Shown here in pieces: positions 36,101 through 48,332 of a stretch of 64,000 nt of DNA. The translations under genes and the position numbers were made by a program. The DNA is from Eremophila alpestris peregrina (Eukaryota > Chordata > Aves > Passeriformes > Alaudidae), in contig WMCF01000030.1 of NCBI GenBank assembly GCA_009792885.1, forward strand, positions 6,942,897 to 7,006,896, written 5' to 3'. The stretch's first letter is position 1. Every line of letters begins with the position of its first letter. The notes under the pieces are model-generated. The model saw only the letters and a program-made list of their open reading frames with translations, did no database searches and was not told the origin of the DNA.

Positions 36101-38600
36101 GTAGTCACTGGATACAAATTTATGGTCTTAAATTTAAAATGTATGTCAGTAAAAACTGTTCTTGAAAGTGCAGTGCTGCATGTCCCCTTTGTTGCTGAAA
36201 TTCAGAAAAAAATGTCACTGCCACAAAGAAAAGAGGAAAAATAGGAAAAGCAACAGCAGATTAACAGCACACCACTGGAATAAAGGATGGGAATCCAGAC
36301 ATTATCAGCCTTTTTATTTCAATGTCATTTAAATTTTCATTAACCATCTTTCAAAGCATATTGTCAGAGACAATAGAATGCTTAAAACTGATTAGTATTT
36401 TTTTTGTAAAGGAGAGTGCTAAAATAACACAAAAGGTAAATAGTCTTTGATGAATATTCCTTCTTTTTATTACCAGTATTAAGGGTATACTCAGAGCTTA
36501 CAAATATGACCTTACAATTCTTAGCAGGTTTTCTGCTTTTACTGTAGATCAACATGGAAACTAAGAAAACAACAGCTTTCCATGTACACTCTGCTATCTC
36601 CATTGTTTTGAAGTATTAGTTTGAAAATCAGTTTTTGAAATCAGTGACAGTGGACAAAAAAGAATGTAGATACTCCACAAGCTCCCAAAAACAGATACTG
36701 GAAAATAAGAACTCTGTCAATTTGGCATAGATGTTGAGCAAAATCACAGAATGGGAGACAAGGTCCATATACTTCTGTTGAAGTAAACAGGAAAAAACGT
36801 TTCTGTCAGTGGCACAATGTTGTCAAGAAACAATTTGCCAAATATACTTGACATTCTTATTTAAGATTATATGTTTTATTGACAATTCTATTTATCATCC
36901 AAGGCTTATTATCTTACATGTGTGCAAGGCATTTTATTTCAGAATAAGTCAGATATAATATTAAAGAGAAGATCATACTATGAAGTCATAACAGAGAAAA
37001 GTGTTAAGTTTTACAGCCTTGAAAAAAAATGTAATTCAATATCACTACTGCCATTGTATTTATATTTTTTAAAATTTTTTCACCTTTTTTAGTTGATAAA
37101 ATGTTTTCACAAATATTTCTTTGCTTAGGACTATTCTTAAACTATCACTATCTATGCTCAACGTTGCATAACCTTACATTCTTGCAACAATTAATTTACT
37201 GCTTTCAATTCTTTACAGATTTATAAAACTTAAATAAATGATACAGAAGTTTCAGTATGAAGTTTCAATTCACATAATTTCTAACTGGATAGTATTACAA
37301 ATTTGCCTAGTAATTCTTTTTGTCTTATAGATTCTATATTTGGTGCCATTTAATTCCTCCACACTGTATAGTAATTACCTCAAACAGAAATGTAGATTAT
37401 GCATACCATAAGAATATGGGTTTGGGAGAGAAAACCAAAAGATTTTATTTCAGTAACACTTCTTTCTCAAGGAAGACCTTGTGCCAAAATTGTTGTGCTT
37501 GTATAATAGATCTACACTTATAATTGGTTAGAAAAGAAATTGTATACATATTCTTTTATGCCTATTCATTAATAACTTGAATCTACTGAAAGAAAGTTCT
37601 GTGTCCACTGTCCGGATGAGATTGAACCTGAAAACAGATCTACATTGAACATTCAGCCTCAGAGATGACTAGAAATGAGCTAGTACAAATTCTAAGGTTC
37701 TTTTTCTAACCTTTCTTCACACAAAAACATTATGAGACAAATTGAATTATTTTATAAAAATCTCTCCTTTAAGAATGTGGTCAGTTTTTCTTTGGGTTTT
37801 GAGTTCATACTTGTATGTCTTGGATACACCTCTAATTGCAGATTTAAATGTTTAAAAAGAAAACATAATTTTAAGCTTTTACAGAAACCTTTAACCTTGA
37901 TTATGTAAAGCTTCTAGTTTCTTGTCTTTCTATTAAGGAATAAAAAGTATTTGAATATTACCCTTGATGTATTCCTACTCTTAATGTGATGTAGCATGCT
38001 GTACTGCTAAAATTGTGATAAGCCTAACCTTTTGCATTAATCCATTACAATTTCTAATAGGGTAGCATTCAAAATGTTCTATTTGCTGGAGTCTTCACAC
38101 CAGAATCACCCTGGAAATCTGGTGCTGCACAACTTCAGAAGTAGACTACACTAGAAAAACCCCCTCTTTTTGCCTAGCAACCATTTGAGAAAGTATATAT
38201 ATTTTAACATTATATACAGTAAAAGCTCTTTGAAGCCAACATTGTTAAAATGCATAAAATGGTATTAAATTATATAGAGTAGATTAGACAATATAATTTA
38301 AAACATTTTTAATTTTTTACTTCTAGGTGAATTGATATATATTAGATAAAAAATAGTCTCTTATGTGCTTTAATATGGTCAATAGTCAGTAAAATTATTA
38401 GGGCTTCTGTAACAAAACCAGTTTGGGATTATTCAACAGTGACATTCCCATCCACTTTGCACAAAGCCGCAAATGCTCACTGAAGTTTAGTATTGCAACT
38501 TTGAGATGCTTTCCAGCAGTGGAATCTCAAACTCAAATTTAGCTCAGTGGAAGAGCTGGGAAACTTGAGCTTCATGTACTCACAGATGCATGCAGGCGTA

Positions 38601-39092
38601 TGTCATGGTTTAGGAAGGGGACACCCCAATTTAGTGCTCCCACTGAGACTCTCCAAAGCACAAGTCACTTGCTCAGTCCCTCTTCCCCTGAAGAGGGCAG
38701 GACAGGAGAATTGGAGGCACAAAAGCTGAAGATCACAGGCTGAGATAAGAACAATTTATTTGAAACAGCAAAGAGATAAGAAAAGGAACAGTAACAGCAA
38801 AAATATTAATAAAAAGTGTACAAGAGAAGAGGAGAGTGATTGACTTGGCAAATACTCAGCACAGAGCCTGACCTGACTGCAGCCCTGCCACCCCGAGCTC
38901 TCCCTCCAGCGCCGTCCCACCACTCCCTCTGCTGCGCCTACTCAGACAGAAGGAACCCCTTTTCCCTGGAAAAGACTCCCTTCCTCCCATCCTGGCAATG
39001 ATAGGAGGTGGTGTAGAATAACCTTTGGATGCTAGCCACGCTCTCTCCTAGCTGCTGCAGAAATTAACCCTGTCCTGGCCAGAACCAAGACA
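38601..39092 (+). mobile_element. LTR-like element with inverted ends, about 490 bp
   Basis: The block starts 'tgtcatggttt' and ends 'aaccaagaca'; the last ten bases are the reverse complement of the first ten with one mismatch, and the ends are TG and CA as expected for a retroviral LTR. Internal GC is clearly above that of the flanks, with a C-rich stretch at 38880-38930. The phrase 'ctgtcctggccagaaccaag' at the right end is typical, as I recall it, of songbird ERVL-type solo LTRs. Only a weak 3-bp match ('gta') flanks it, so the target duplication is not firm. No retroviral coding sequence adjoins it, so it is most likely a solo LTR. A 60-codon frame across its left edge is not a gene. Confidence 0.7.
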
Positions 39093-42000
39093 GTACATAA
39101 CGCTAGTTCTGCCTGTGCTGTCCAGCCTGGCTGCCTGTAAATCAGCTCCAGCTCAGACGTGAGGGATGTGAGGGGGGTCATAACTACCAGAGCTAACTAC
39201 TAACGGATCCCCTACATTCCTGAAGCTCCAGCAACATGTTGGTACAACACTGACCAGTCTGCAGATGCAACACAGGTGCATCTAAATATAGGATCCATTT
39301 TTGGAAGCTACCAGGCTGACTGGGTGTTGCCTTCAGCAGAAAATCACAAGGGCTTAAGCCTCATCCTTGCAAGGGAACACAGATCATAAATCCAAGTTTA
39401 TCACAAGCATTTTTGCTATAAAATATTAAATTGATAACGGAAAAACTTAGTTTTCAATTAGCTTGATGAGAATTGTAATCATCCTGCCTAAGTGATTAAT
39501 TATGTCATACTTCATTTTTGTTTATTATAGTTCATAACATTTTTAAAAAGCAGATTTAAGTAATCTTTTCTGTCAGTAATAAATTGGGGACAGACTCAGG
39601 GAGAGCACCCAAGAGAATCAGCAGTTCCACCTGAGAAACTAGGCATTACTTTTTATTCAACCCTCTGGTTCTCACATTCATCAACCAGCAAAACTGTCAG
39701 CCATTAAAATTTGCATTTCCAGTGTTAGCTAAAGAAGCAAATGGAAGAAAAACAGGGAGCACAAAAGATCAGATTTCAAAATGTATTCTATTGTGGCATG
39801 GCTTTCATTTTGTAGGAAGAAGTATTATCTTATCTTGCTAGCATTTTTAGCAACAGGAGTTTCTTGAATTAGATGCATGGGTAGTACACTTAATACTAAA
39901 GAGTCCCCAGGGTGTGACCTATAACATACCATCTGTGGAACAGCAAAGGAAGAAATTACACAATAATTAGTAGATTCTAAGCAAAAGTTTCAAAAACATG
40001 ACAGCTTCCTTTGGTTCACTTTGATAAACTAGATATGTTTCCAGAAAGAATTTCCATCATATGGGAGTGTTTTGGATTTGGTGTTTTTTTTTTTTTTTTA
40101 AACCAGGAAAATTAGGATTGTTGAAAAACTTAGAACACACTAAAGCTGAAGTTATCATTTTAATAGTCTGATGGATTTATGTGAAATTTTAATTGGTTTT
40201 TTTTCCTAATTCTCATGACTGAGAATTTGTCATGATTATCTACATAAGCCATCCAGTGTTCCCCAGAATTGTCTCTTCCTCTTTTTTTGTGAAGCATAAC
40301 AGTTGTCAAGCAAAGGCAAATGAATGGCAACATTAATATTCTTGAGATGCTGCAATATTGCGATGATGAATGCCATAAGAGACTGTAAATAAAGAAATTA
40401 ATGATGCAATAACATAAATGGAGGTCATGGGTGTACTTTCCCCCTCCCTCACTGTTATTAGTGGAGCACTTAAGCATGTCCTTAGCTTTAGGTACGTGAG
40501 TAGTGCCACCAGTTAATAGTGCTATTCACATGTATAAAATTAGACATTTCCATAAGTGCCTTGTAGACTTGAAGGCTCTAAGTGAAACGATTTACCAAAA
40601 CTGAACTCATCTTGGTTTTAAGAACAAGAGCAATGACATGAAAATAAGTTTCAGAGCCCTATGTCATCAGCCACTCTGACCTGCCACCTAGAAAAGCACT
40701 GATGACAGGTCAAATAATGAGCCAGAGGTAAAACTGGAAGTCTTTTATTATAATTACAAAATGGCTTTTTTCTTATTCTGTAGACACTAACTCACAGCAA
40801 AAGTTTTTTCTTGACAAGGAGAAGTGCTGAGAAGCAGGAGCCATAGAACTGCAGGCTTTTTACATTGGTGGCAAGTAGCTGTCACTTTGTATAGGACAGG
40901 ATTTGAAATCCAGAAGGCAGCCCCAGAGACAGATTGCTGCCTTTTTGATGCCTCACTGAACATTCTCTACACCCCATTGAAATCAACAACTTCATTAAGA
41001 TCTTGTTTTCATGGCAGCCTTTCATTATTATGGTAATATTTATTGCCATAATATTAACTGGCAGATACACAAACCTGCTAGGGGACTACAGACAAGACAT
41101 ATGTATTGCTTACCTGAGTAATTGAGCATCTCACTTAAAAATGAGAGGTCCAAGGAAATTAGAGTCTAACTAGCAAATGTTGAGACAGTGCCAAATTTCT
41201 CCTGTGTGGCTCTTTTGATATCCTTCTTTTTCTGAGTTGTCTTAGTTCTTGAAAAGCTAACTGAAGTAAGAACTTCTCTTTTTTCTGGTGATATTTCAGA
41301 AACATATTTTTCAATTTGACACACAGAAGATGTCTTTGTTCTGACAGAATCTAAATGCCTAAAAATTGTACACATTCTCAATAAAATTCCTTAATAAAAA
41401 TCTTAACCTTTCATTATACATTTTTGTTGTATAATCAAAATTTATCATTTTTGAGTGCTGGAACAAACATTTATGAGTTTAAAAAAAATTGCCATTAAAC
41501 TAACTCTTTAGGATCTCAAGAAAGACTGGTACACTAGAAGCTACCCACTGCTTTCATTGTTGCAATACACTGCATTTTCAGAAGGGTGTAATGTGTTCCT
41601 CCTCCAAGAATGATAGTCCTGCTTGTTCTTATTCTGTTGCACTCCTCTAGGTAAAACAGACTTCGGAAAATAGCCAGATGGTCTTTGCAGATTTGGAGAG
41701 TATTTGGGCTAGTAACTGCAACAACATCAAAGGTATTGGTCGTCAGACCATTAATAGGTGATGAATTGCATAGCTCTTACTCATGCAGCTGCCATTCACA
41801 GCCTGAGTCAATAGGAAACCTGATAAATAAAATTTGGCACCTAAGATATTCTTAATATGAGCATTTTAAAAGCTAATATGCATTGATTTATTTAAGGAAG
41901 TTACCTGAAGGAAAAATATGCATGTGGAAATAGGTATTTTAAAATAAATCTTGTAACTGTTTAACCAGTTGGAATACTCTGGAGCTCTGAAAAAAAAAAA

Positions 42001-45000
42001 AGACGACTTTCAGATTTTACCTCATTTGTAAGAGGTTCCTTTCATGGGAGGCTGTTATATTGAAAGTCAGAATGCAGCTCTTTAACTTTTCATGCTCAGC
42101 TTTAACAATTTTAAGATGAAAACTCTTTCTCCTCTTATTTTATAAAAACATTCAATATGGCTTGATAGCCCATGCCTCACATCCCACTCTGGGTCCTATT
42201 TATATACAGAACACACTTCAGCTTCAGACTTCATCATAGGACCACTATCATGGGCTCCAAGAAAAAGATGATATTCACACATTCAGTGAACAGCTGGCAG
42301 CTGATGTTTTTAAGTTGGTGGTGCTTGAACTTCTTCAGAATATCTCTGTGAATTAGCTCAATTTTAAACTGCACTGAAAGCCAACAAAGATATTAAAGAG
42401 GAACATATTCACCAGGACTGACTTAAGTCATCAAAACCCATTGGGGTATCTGACTTGATGCAGCTGAGGTACCAGGCTCTGATTTTTGGCATCACTGCTG
42501 CAGTAATTCTAGAAGTGCAAGCCTTGTGACCAGTAGTAAAGAATGTTATATAGAGGTCATTCAAAGACAAGATAGTTTGAAAAAAAATGTTTCTTTCGGT
42601 CATGTACTCAAGTACACGTTGTGTGCTATTTAATTACCACTCCAAAATGGCAGTTCAGCAATTATATTTCAAATTCCTTGATGTTATCTTTCAGCTGGAA
42701 AGGAAGTAGAAAAGCCAGAATTTAAAAAATTTCCTCTCTGCTACTGTATAGAGTAGCATTAGTCTGCAGCTATTCTACTGTTATATGTATAAGCAATCAG
42801 GCAAATTATGAGTTTAAAAATGACAAGTTTCAACATCATAAAATTTGAATATTTAAAAGAGAGAACAGTTGCTGCAGTACACAGCTATTCTATCACTCAC
42901 CCCTGCCATGTTTTACTCTTATCTTCACCTAAATCTTGCCCATAATGACAAGTATCAACAAGTGGTAGAACGTAAAAAATATGTATGAAGAAAAATCTCA
43001 GAACTTATATACTTTTATTTTATTTTTCCAGAGTACTTCCTCCCATTTCTAGTTTTTCCATTTTCTTCTGCATTTGACTTTGGAAATGATTCATTTTGCT
43101 TTTTCTTTGCAATTCTCAACATTTATCTTGGGTATATGCTAAACTTAAAGAAAATATACATTTTATCAAATCTGATTTCACTTTTATTATCTAACTTCAA
43201 GATTTCATTTTGAAATAACATTCATTAATTAGATGCATTTTATACTTGTTGGGGATAAGACAGGAGAAAATTAAAAATGAACCTGTCAATATCTTCAGTG
43301 AAAAAGATAAAACTGAACTAATATAATATTTTAGGATTCCACCACTCAATTCAAATAGTTTTGTTTTTTATAGTACTTTTTTTATAACACACAACTAGCT
43401 GAAGTATTACTACAACTATAAAATAATTTTTTAAATATACATTTTAATTTTCCAGGTAAAACATCTTTTTTTCTTTGACGATAGTAGATAAAATGACAAA
43501 ACCAAAATTTCACATATGAAGTAATTGAAATTATATCCTTTTATTTATATATGCTTATGGGTTAAAACTTAAATTGAAATATGCTTGATTTTCTGTGATA
43601 GAGCTCTTATTAATTATTTTATACTCAGATGTTCAACATAATTTAGACTACTTAGATGTAAGATTAGTGGAGATCTGATCTGAGTCTCAGTACTTCAGTA
43701 GTTTTATTCAGTTAGGTAGAGAAATCTTTAAATCAAGCAACATCAAACCTTTATCATATACCTTGTGTCTTCACTGCCAAGCAAAGTTTTTCTGTCAGAT
43801 GAGTTTTCCTGACCTTTTTCTAGCAACAATCAAGTAAAAAATCCTTGTTAATCAAACATAAGAAAACTGGGAAAAAAATAAAGAAGGAATGAGTTGATTG
43901 ATGTAAAAAAAAAAAGGAAGTTTTTTGTACTGAGATAATACAGGCTGAGTTTTAAAATTGGAAATCAAGATAATGTAACAAGTGAAGTAGACAGAAAGTT
44001 CGGAAAATCTAAGATCATGGCATTCACACAAATATGTAAAGTGATTGGAATGAAAAGACATTAAAGTACTTTACTAAATGTTTTTCCAGAGGCTAGTGTT
44101 TTATTGGGGTTTGTTTCTTTGTTGTTTTGGTTTTTTGGGTTTGTTTTTTTTTACAGCCCTGACGCTGATCTCACATCTTTCTTTCCAAATCACCCCCACT
44201 TGCTGCAAGGAAGTTAAGAAACACTCAGACATGACTCACCCCTTAATCCAGTTCTCACACTGGTGGAAAGAGACCTCCAGATCCTTACTTCTATTTTTTC
44301 CCCTGAAAACTGCTAGGGAGATCCTTCTTTTGTCTAAAAAGAAGACAAGAATGGAAGTCTGCTGAGTTGAAATTAGCAGAGGCAGTTTTAACACAAGTAG
44401 TTCTAGTGATTATCAGTTGCCTTGGAGCCCCTAACCTTGGTCTCACAAAATAAACACACTTATTCCTATTTATGAAACTGAAGCTGCCACATCTAGTTCT
44501 CTGACAAATGTAACAGAATTTCAGTTGAAAGCTTTTCACACATGGACACTGCAGGGCTTTGGAGACGTTTGTCTCTAAATCCAAATGTTTATGACTAAGA
44601 ATAGAGGCAACTGATCACAGATATTCAAAAATTTCAGCTTCACCCAGCTGTTTTACCTCCTGTTTCCTGCATTATTGCATGAATGGTGTTCTTTTTTTTT
44701 TCCCTGCAGCTATGTTGTATTCTTAGACTTTCAACACATTTTAACAATTATTACACACATACCTTCTGGCTCACTATCTCAATTTTTTTTTTCCAATAAA
44801 TAAAATTTCCCATTTTGACATCAGTACTTTCTCACAACTCTCACACAGATTTGGGTTTAAGCACCTATTGTTTTTATTATGGTTAATCTTTATCTCTCCA
44901 GCTTTTTCTTTTGAAGTGTTTTTAGAAATTTATAAAGAAAATGTATTAATACTCTTCATGATACCTGCTTACTCCTTAATAAAGATATTAATGCCTAAGC

Positions 45001-45624
45001 CTTTAGTGGATGGGCACCCGTACTGTTGATATTTTGGCACAATTTCCAGGACATTTTTGACCTGGCTGATCTAGAAGCCTCTCAGGAGATATCTGGACAT
45101 AAACAGTGCTTACACTAATTGGGCTCTGTGTGTCAGAAACCATATTATCCCTCTTTATTGATATATATAATTGTGATTGTAAATCTGTGCAGCGTGAGAG
45201 GAGGATTTACCAGAGGTGACTATTGTGACCTATTTACACTTCCCAACACCAAGTCCCCAGAATTCCACTGGACATCCAAAATTTTGGATTGTATTCCAAA
45301 ATCAACTTAATCAGTACCAAGTAGAAGGAAATAAACTCCTTTTCTAATTAAGCTTACTGTGAATTTCTGGTCTTAGGGCTCCCCAAATCTACAGAACATA
45401 GATATTCATGAAGATTGTAATTGAGCCTTGTAAAGTGGCTGGAGAGAGCTGTGAAATCGGCATTGCAATTTTATACATCATTAATCCTAAATAATATCTC
45501 TGATGACAGCCTTATAGGATATTTCTAGAAATTTAATTGTAATTCAGAAGTGGTCCAGCAGATAAAAGGATTGGTCTTAACTCTGTTTCAAGTCTGTGGA
45601 AAATCATATTTAAATTGTAGGACT
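39093..45624. other. AT-rich unassigned sequence
   Basis: The first 200 bp after the LTR keep a higher GC and could belong to the same insertion. The rest is AT-rich, with T or A runs (40084-40099, 43905-43914) and short frames (40160, 40824, 43852, 44078, 44291; none above 105 codons) without recognised domains. Confidence 0.45.
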
Positions 45625-45735
45625 GTAGCACAATTCAGGTTGGAATTATTCTGGGATGTTATTTAGTCCCAGCTTCTCGAAATAAGGTCAGCTTCACATC
45701 GGATCAAGTTAATTAGGTACCTTACATGAAAATTA
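45625..45735 (-). mobile_element. ancient CR1 3' fragment, minus strand
   Basis: 'acaattcaggttggaattat', then 'ctgggatgttatttagtccc', then an 'aaataaggtcagcttca' and 'gatcaagttaatt' pattern match a CR1 3' end of an older type. Strongly diverged. Confidence 0.6.
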
Positions 45736-46173
45736 TGTTGGGCCTGTTCAGTTTCCCTCGTTCCCAGAAATCTTTCAACTGAGATTGAAGGAAGAAGCTG
45801 TTCTTTTTCATTTTCTCATAGCATTATTAGTACTTTATAAAAATAAGTAATTCTGAATCCTCTATATTGCTACTATTTTGACATAAAGTAAAAGCAAAAC
45901 AGTATCTGTAATACAAAACCAAACTTCACCTGTAAATTTCTTCATAACACTGGGTTTTCCAAAAACACCTTAATTTATTTCTCATAAATGTCAGTCATTT
46001 ACTGGAAGCATTACTGTCAATACACTATGTTTTTATAATTTATTTTAAGGAGAATTTTTCTATCAGCTAGTTGCTTCTTGATACATTGCCTGGAATGTGC
46101 TTTTATAGTCACTTGGAAAAATGTTATAACAAAGACATTGAGAAGAAAAAAGGTAGAGGAGAACATCTTTACC

Positions 46174-46204
46174 TACTGAAGTACTTGGTGCAAGTACTTC
46201 AGTA
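46174..46204. repeat. perfect 14-bp inverted repeat, 3-bp loop
   Basis: Arms 'tactgaagtacttg' (46174-46187) and 'caagtacttcagta' (46191-46204) are exact reverse complements around the loop 'gtg'. A short hairpin of this kind could be structural or chance; no longer element is visible around it. Confidence 0.95.
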
Positions 46205-48240
46205 AGAGAAAGAGGGAACAACGTACAGTACAAGGTTAATTCTGAATATCTCCTCAGGTACATAAAATACTGGCAGAATCTTTTGTATGACATTGTTCCA
46301 CTTAATGTGTGCAGCTTTCAAGGACAATTGGAGATGCACTGTGTTATTTGAAAATTTATATCTGTACTTATAAAACAGAAAAATCCCAACCAAACAAATT
46401 AACAAAAGACAAACAAAAGCAATCCTGAACCAAGAAACTGTTTAATAGAGGATCATTTTATAATATTTAAAGTAAAATATATAAAGGTACATAAAAAACT
46501 CTAACTTTGTTAATATTATTTCCTTACACTGCTCTTCTATCTATGTGAGACATAAAATATGGTTCATAGGTGATTTTCTGGATTTTATTTACATTGACTC
46601 CAAGACACTGTTAGTGGAATTAATTTTTTTTTTTAAATATTCTTTTGAATTGTTTAATTGTTTAATCAAATCAGATAAAGATTTCCCAAAGAGGAAGATT
46701 CACTGCAGAAGAGTTCTGTATCATACCATATAACAGTGAGACATTCACATTCATCAGTACAGTGCTTGCATCAACTCTCTTACAGTTATAAACGGATTAA
46801 AGTGAAATGTCATTGAAGAAGACAAATATTTCAAAATGGATAATTCATCATGGTTCTAAGCTGTTCTGCTCTGTAAGGGACAAAGAATAACATGAGTTTC
46901 TGGGTAGAACCTTTTATTTACTCTAATGATAGATAATAAATGGTGTTCCATTTAAGAGAAATTATGTTGACCTGTCAAAACTTTCTATAAAAAGCTTAGT
47001 CCTGCTCTGGGTAGATTTAGGCAGTGTTAATAGGGCTACAAAGACAAACCAGGACATGGTGATTTTCAGCCCCATACTTGGAATCCTCTGAGCTCTATTT
47101 CTGGATGTCTGGATAGAAGATACTTTGAAAAGCTGTGTAGAAGCTTGATTCTAAAATGTAGGGAAAAAACTTTCAAAATCTGGAAATAAAAATTTAGGGA
47201 AGGATGTTCCTTTAATCTTCCATTTTTTTCTTAGCCAAAAACAAAGGTTCTTGCACAGACTGGAAATACAAGAAGTATAACATAAAATGTCATTTACACA
47301 TTTCTTGAGCTTAGGGCAGTAGAAGGCTTTTCATCAGACTTCATATATCACAGGTGCTGTATTTTCAGCAAATGTAAGATGATTCAGGAACAACAAAATC
47401 ATATATCCTCCATATTATCTGAATACAAAAATCTTGTGGACCTTGAAAGAAAAAAAAATGTTTATTCAAATTCAACAATATTCTTTAATGCAATACTATA
47501 TAATTCTGTACTCATTAATATTTAATGCAATGGCCATTTTCATAGGAAAGAAAAACTGTGCCAGAGTACCCTTGTTCCAGCTTAGTTAACTGAGGCACAA
47601 AAGGTGTTCAGAAATTTGCTCCAAATCACACAACACAAATCATATCAGGTAAGTAAAAAACTTAATAAGTAATTTATTTGAGATGTAAGCAGCCTTAAAA
47701 ATCCCAATAGCCTCCTTTACATGCACTAGAAGTAGCTTTTCATGGTAACTTGTGAATGATGAAAACATACATTATGCTGAGGACATATGAATGCCTTTAT
47801 GTTCTAGAGGCCAGGTCCTACCAACCAGTCAGTCCCTCATAAAACATTGCTTCTACTCAAAGTGCATACACCTGTCTATTCTTCTACAAATGTCAGAATT
47901 ATTACACATAGTACTGTATTTATGTAGACTACAGGAGAAATGAGCAAGGTCCTAAAGGATCTCTTAAAGAATTCATTCAAAACCCTTAGACTCCTGAATT
48001 TTTTCTACTGTGACTTCAGACCTAGCTGTGAGTAAGAGTCTTCTTTTCATTCTTTGGATTCTGGGATTCCCATTCATTAAGGCTTCAGTTGGTAATTGCC
48101 CTAAAACTTAGTTAAAGCTGCCTGACCTGTGAGATGTTTCAGTTCTAGGTTCCTTGCTATGTCTTTTTGCAATTCATTACAGATAAAATAGAATATGACA
48201 GAGAACACTCTTGAGTTTATTTTAAAAACAAAATTAAGAA

Positions 48241-48264
48241 AAACCAAACCAACCAACCAACCAA
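48241..48264. repeat. (AACC)n microsatellite
   Basis: About 24 bp of AACC/AAACC units ending directly before a tRNA-like segment. Confidence 0.9.
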
Positions 48265-48265
48265 T

Positions 48266-48332
48266 CTGTGTGGCTTCCCTGCTGGCTAAGGCACATGAAA
48301 TCCCAGGAGTTCGACTCCTTTTTCTGCCACAG
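48266..48332 (+). ncRNA. tRNA-like fragment, possible SINE head relic
   Basis: A segment with an A-box-like 'tgtggcttccctgctggctaa' pattern (interrupted by about four extra bases) is followed at 48308-48318 by 'agttcgactcc', one mismatch from the Pol III B box. The stretch 'ttcgactcctttttctgcca' recalls the end of an old tRNA-derived SINE such as MIR. The anticodon-arm region is about 12 nt too short, and no acceptor stem pairs, so it is not a working tRNA. Chance similarity is possible. Confidence 0.25.

Larger units (their letters stand above)
31061..38600. other. long AT-rich stretch without recognised genes
   Basis: About 7.5 kb of low-GC DNA. It holds a poly-T tract with an ambiguous base (32452-32485), an (AAAC)n repeat (33134-33163) and many short frames under 95 codons without domains. 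The part 31440-31660 is notable for clustered homeodomain-type ATTA/TAAT sites. No CR1 is recognised. Confidence 0.5.

Noticed and set aside
48266..48332. Functional tRNA gene
   Set aside because: The anticodon arm is too short and no acceptor stem pairs; at most a relic.
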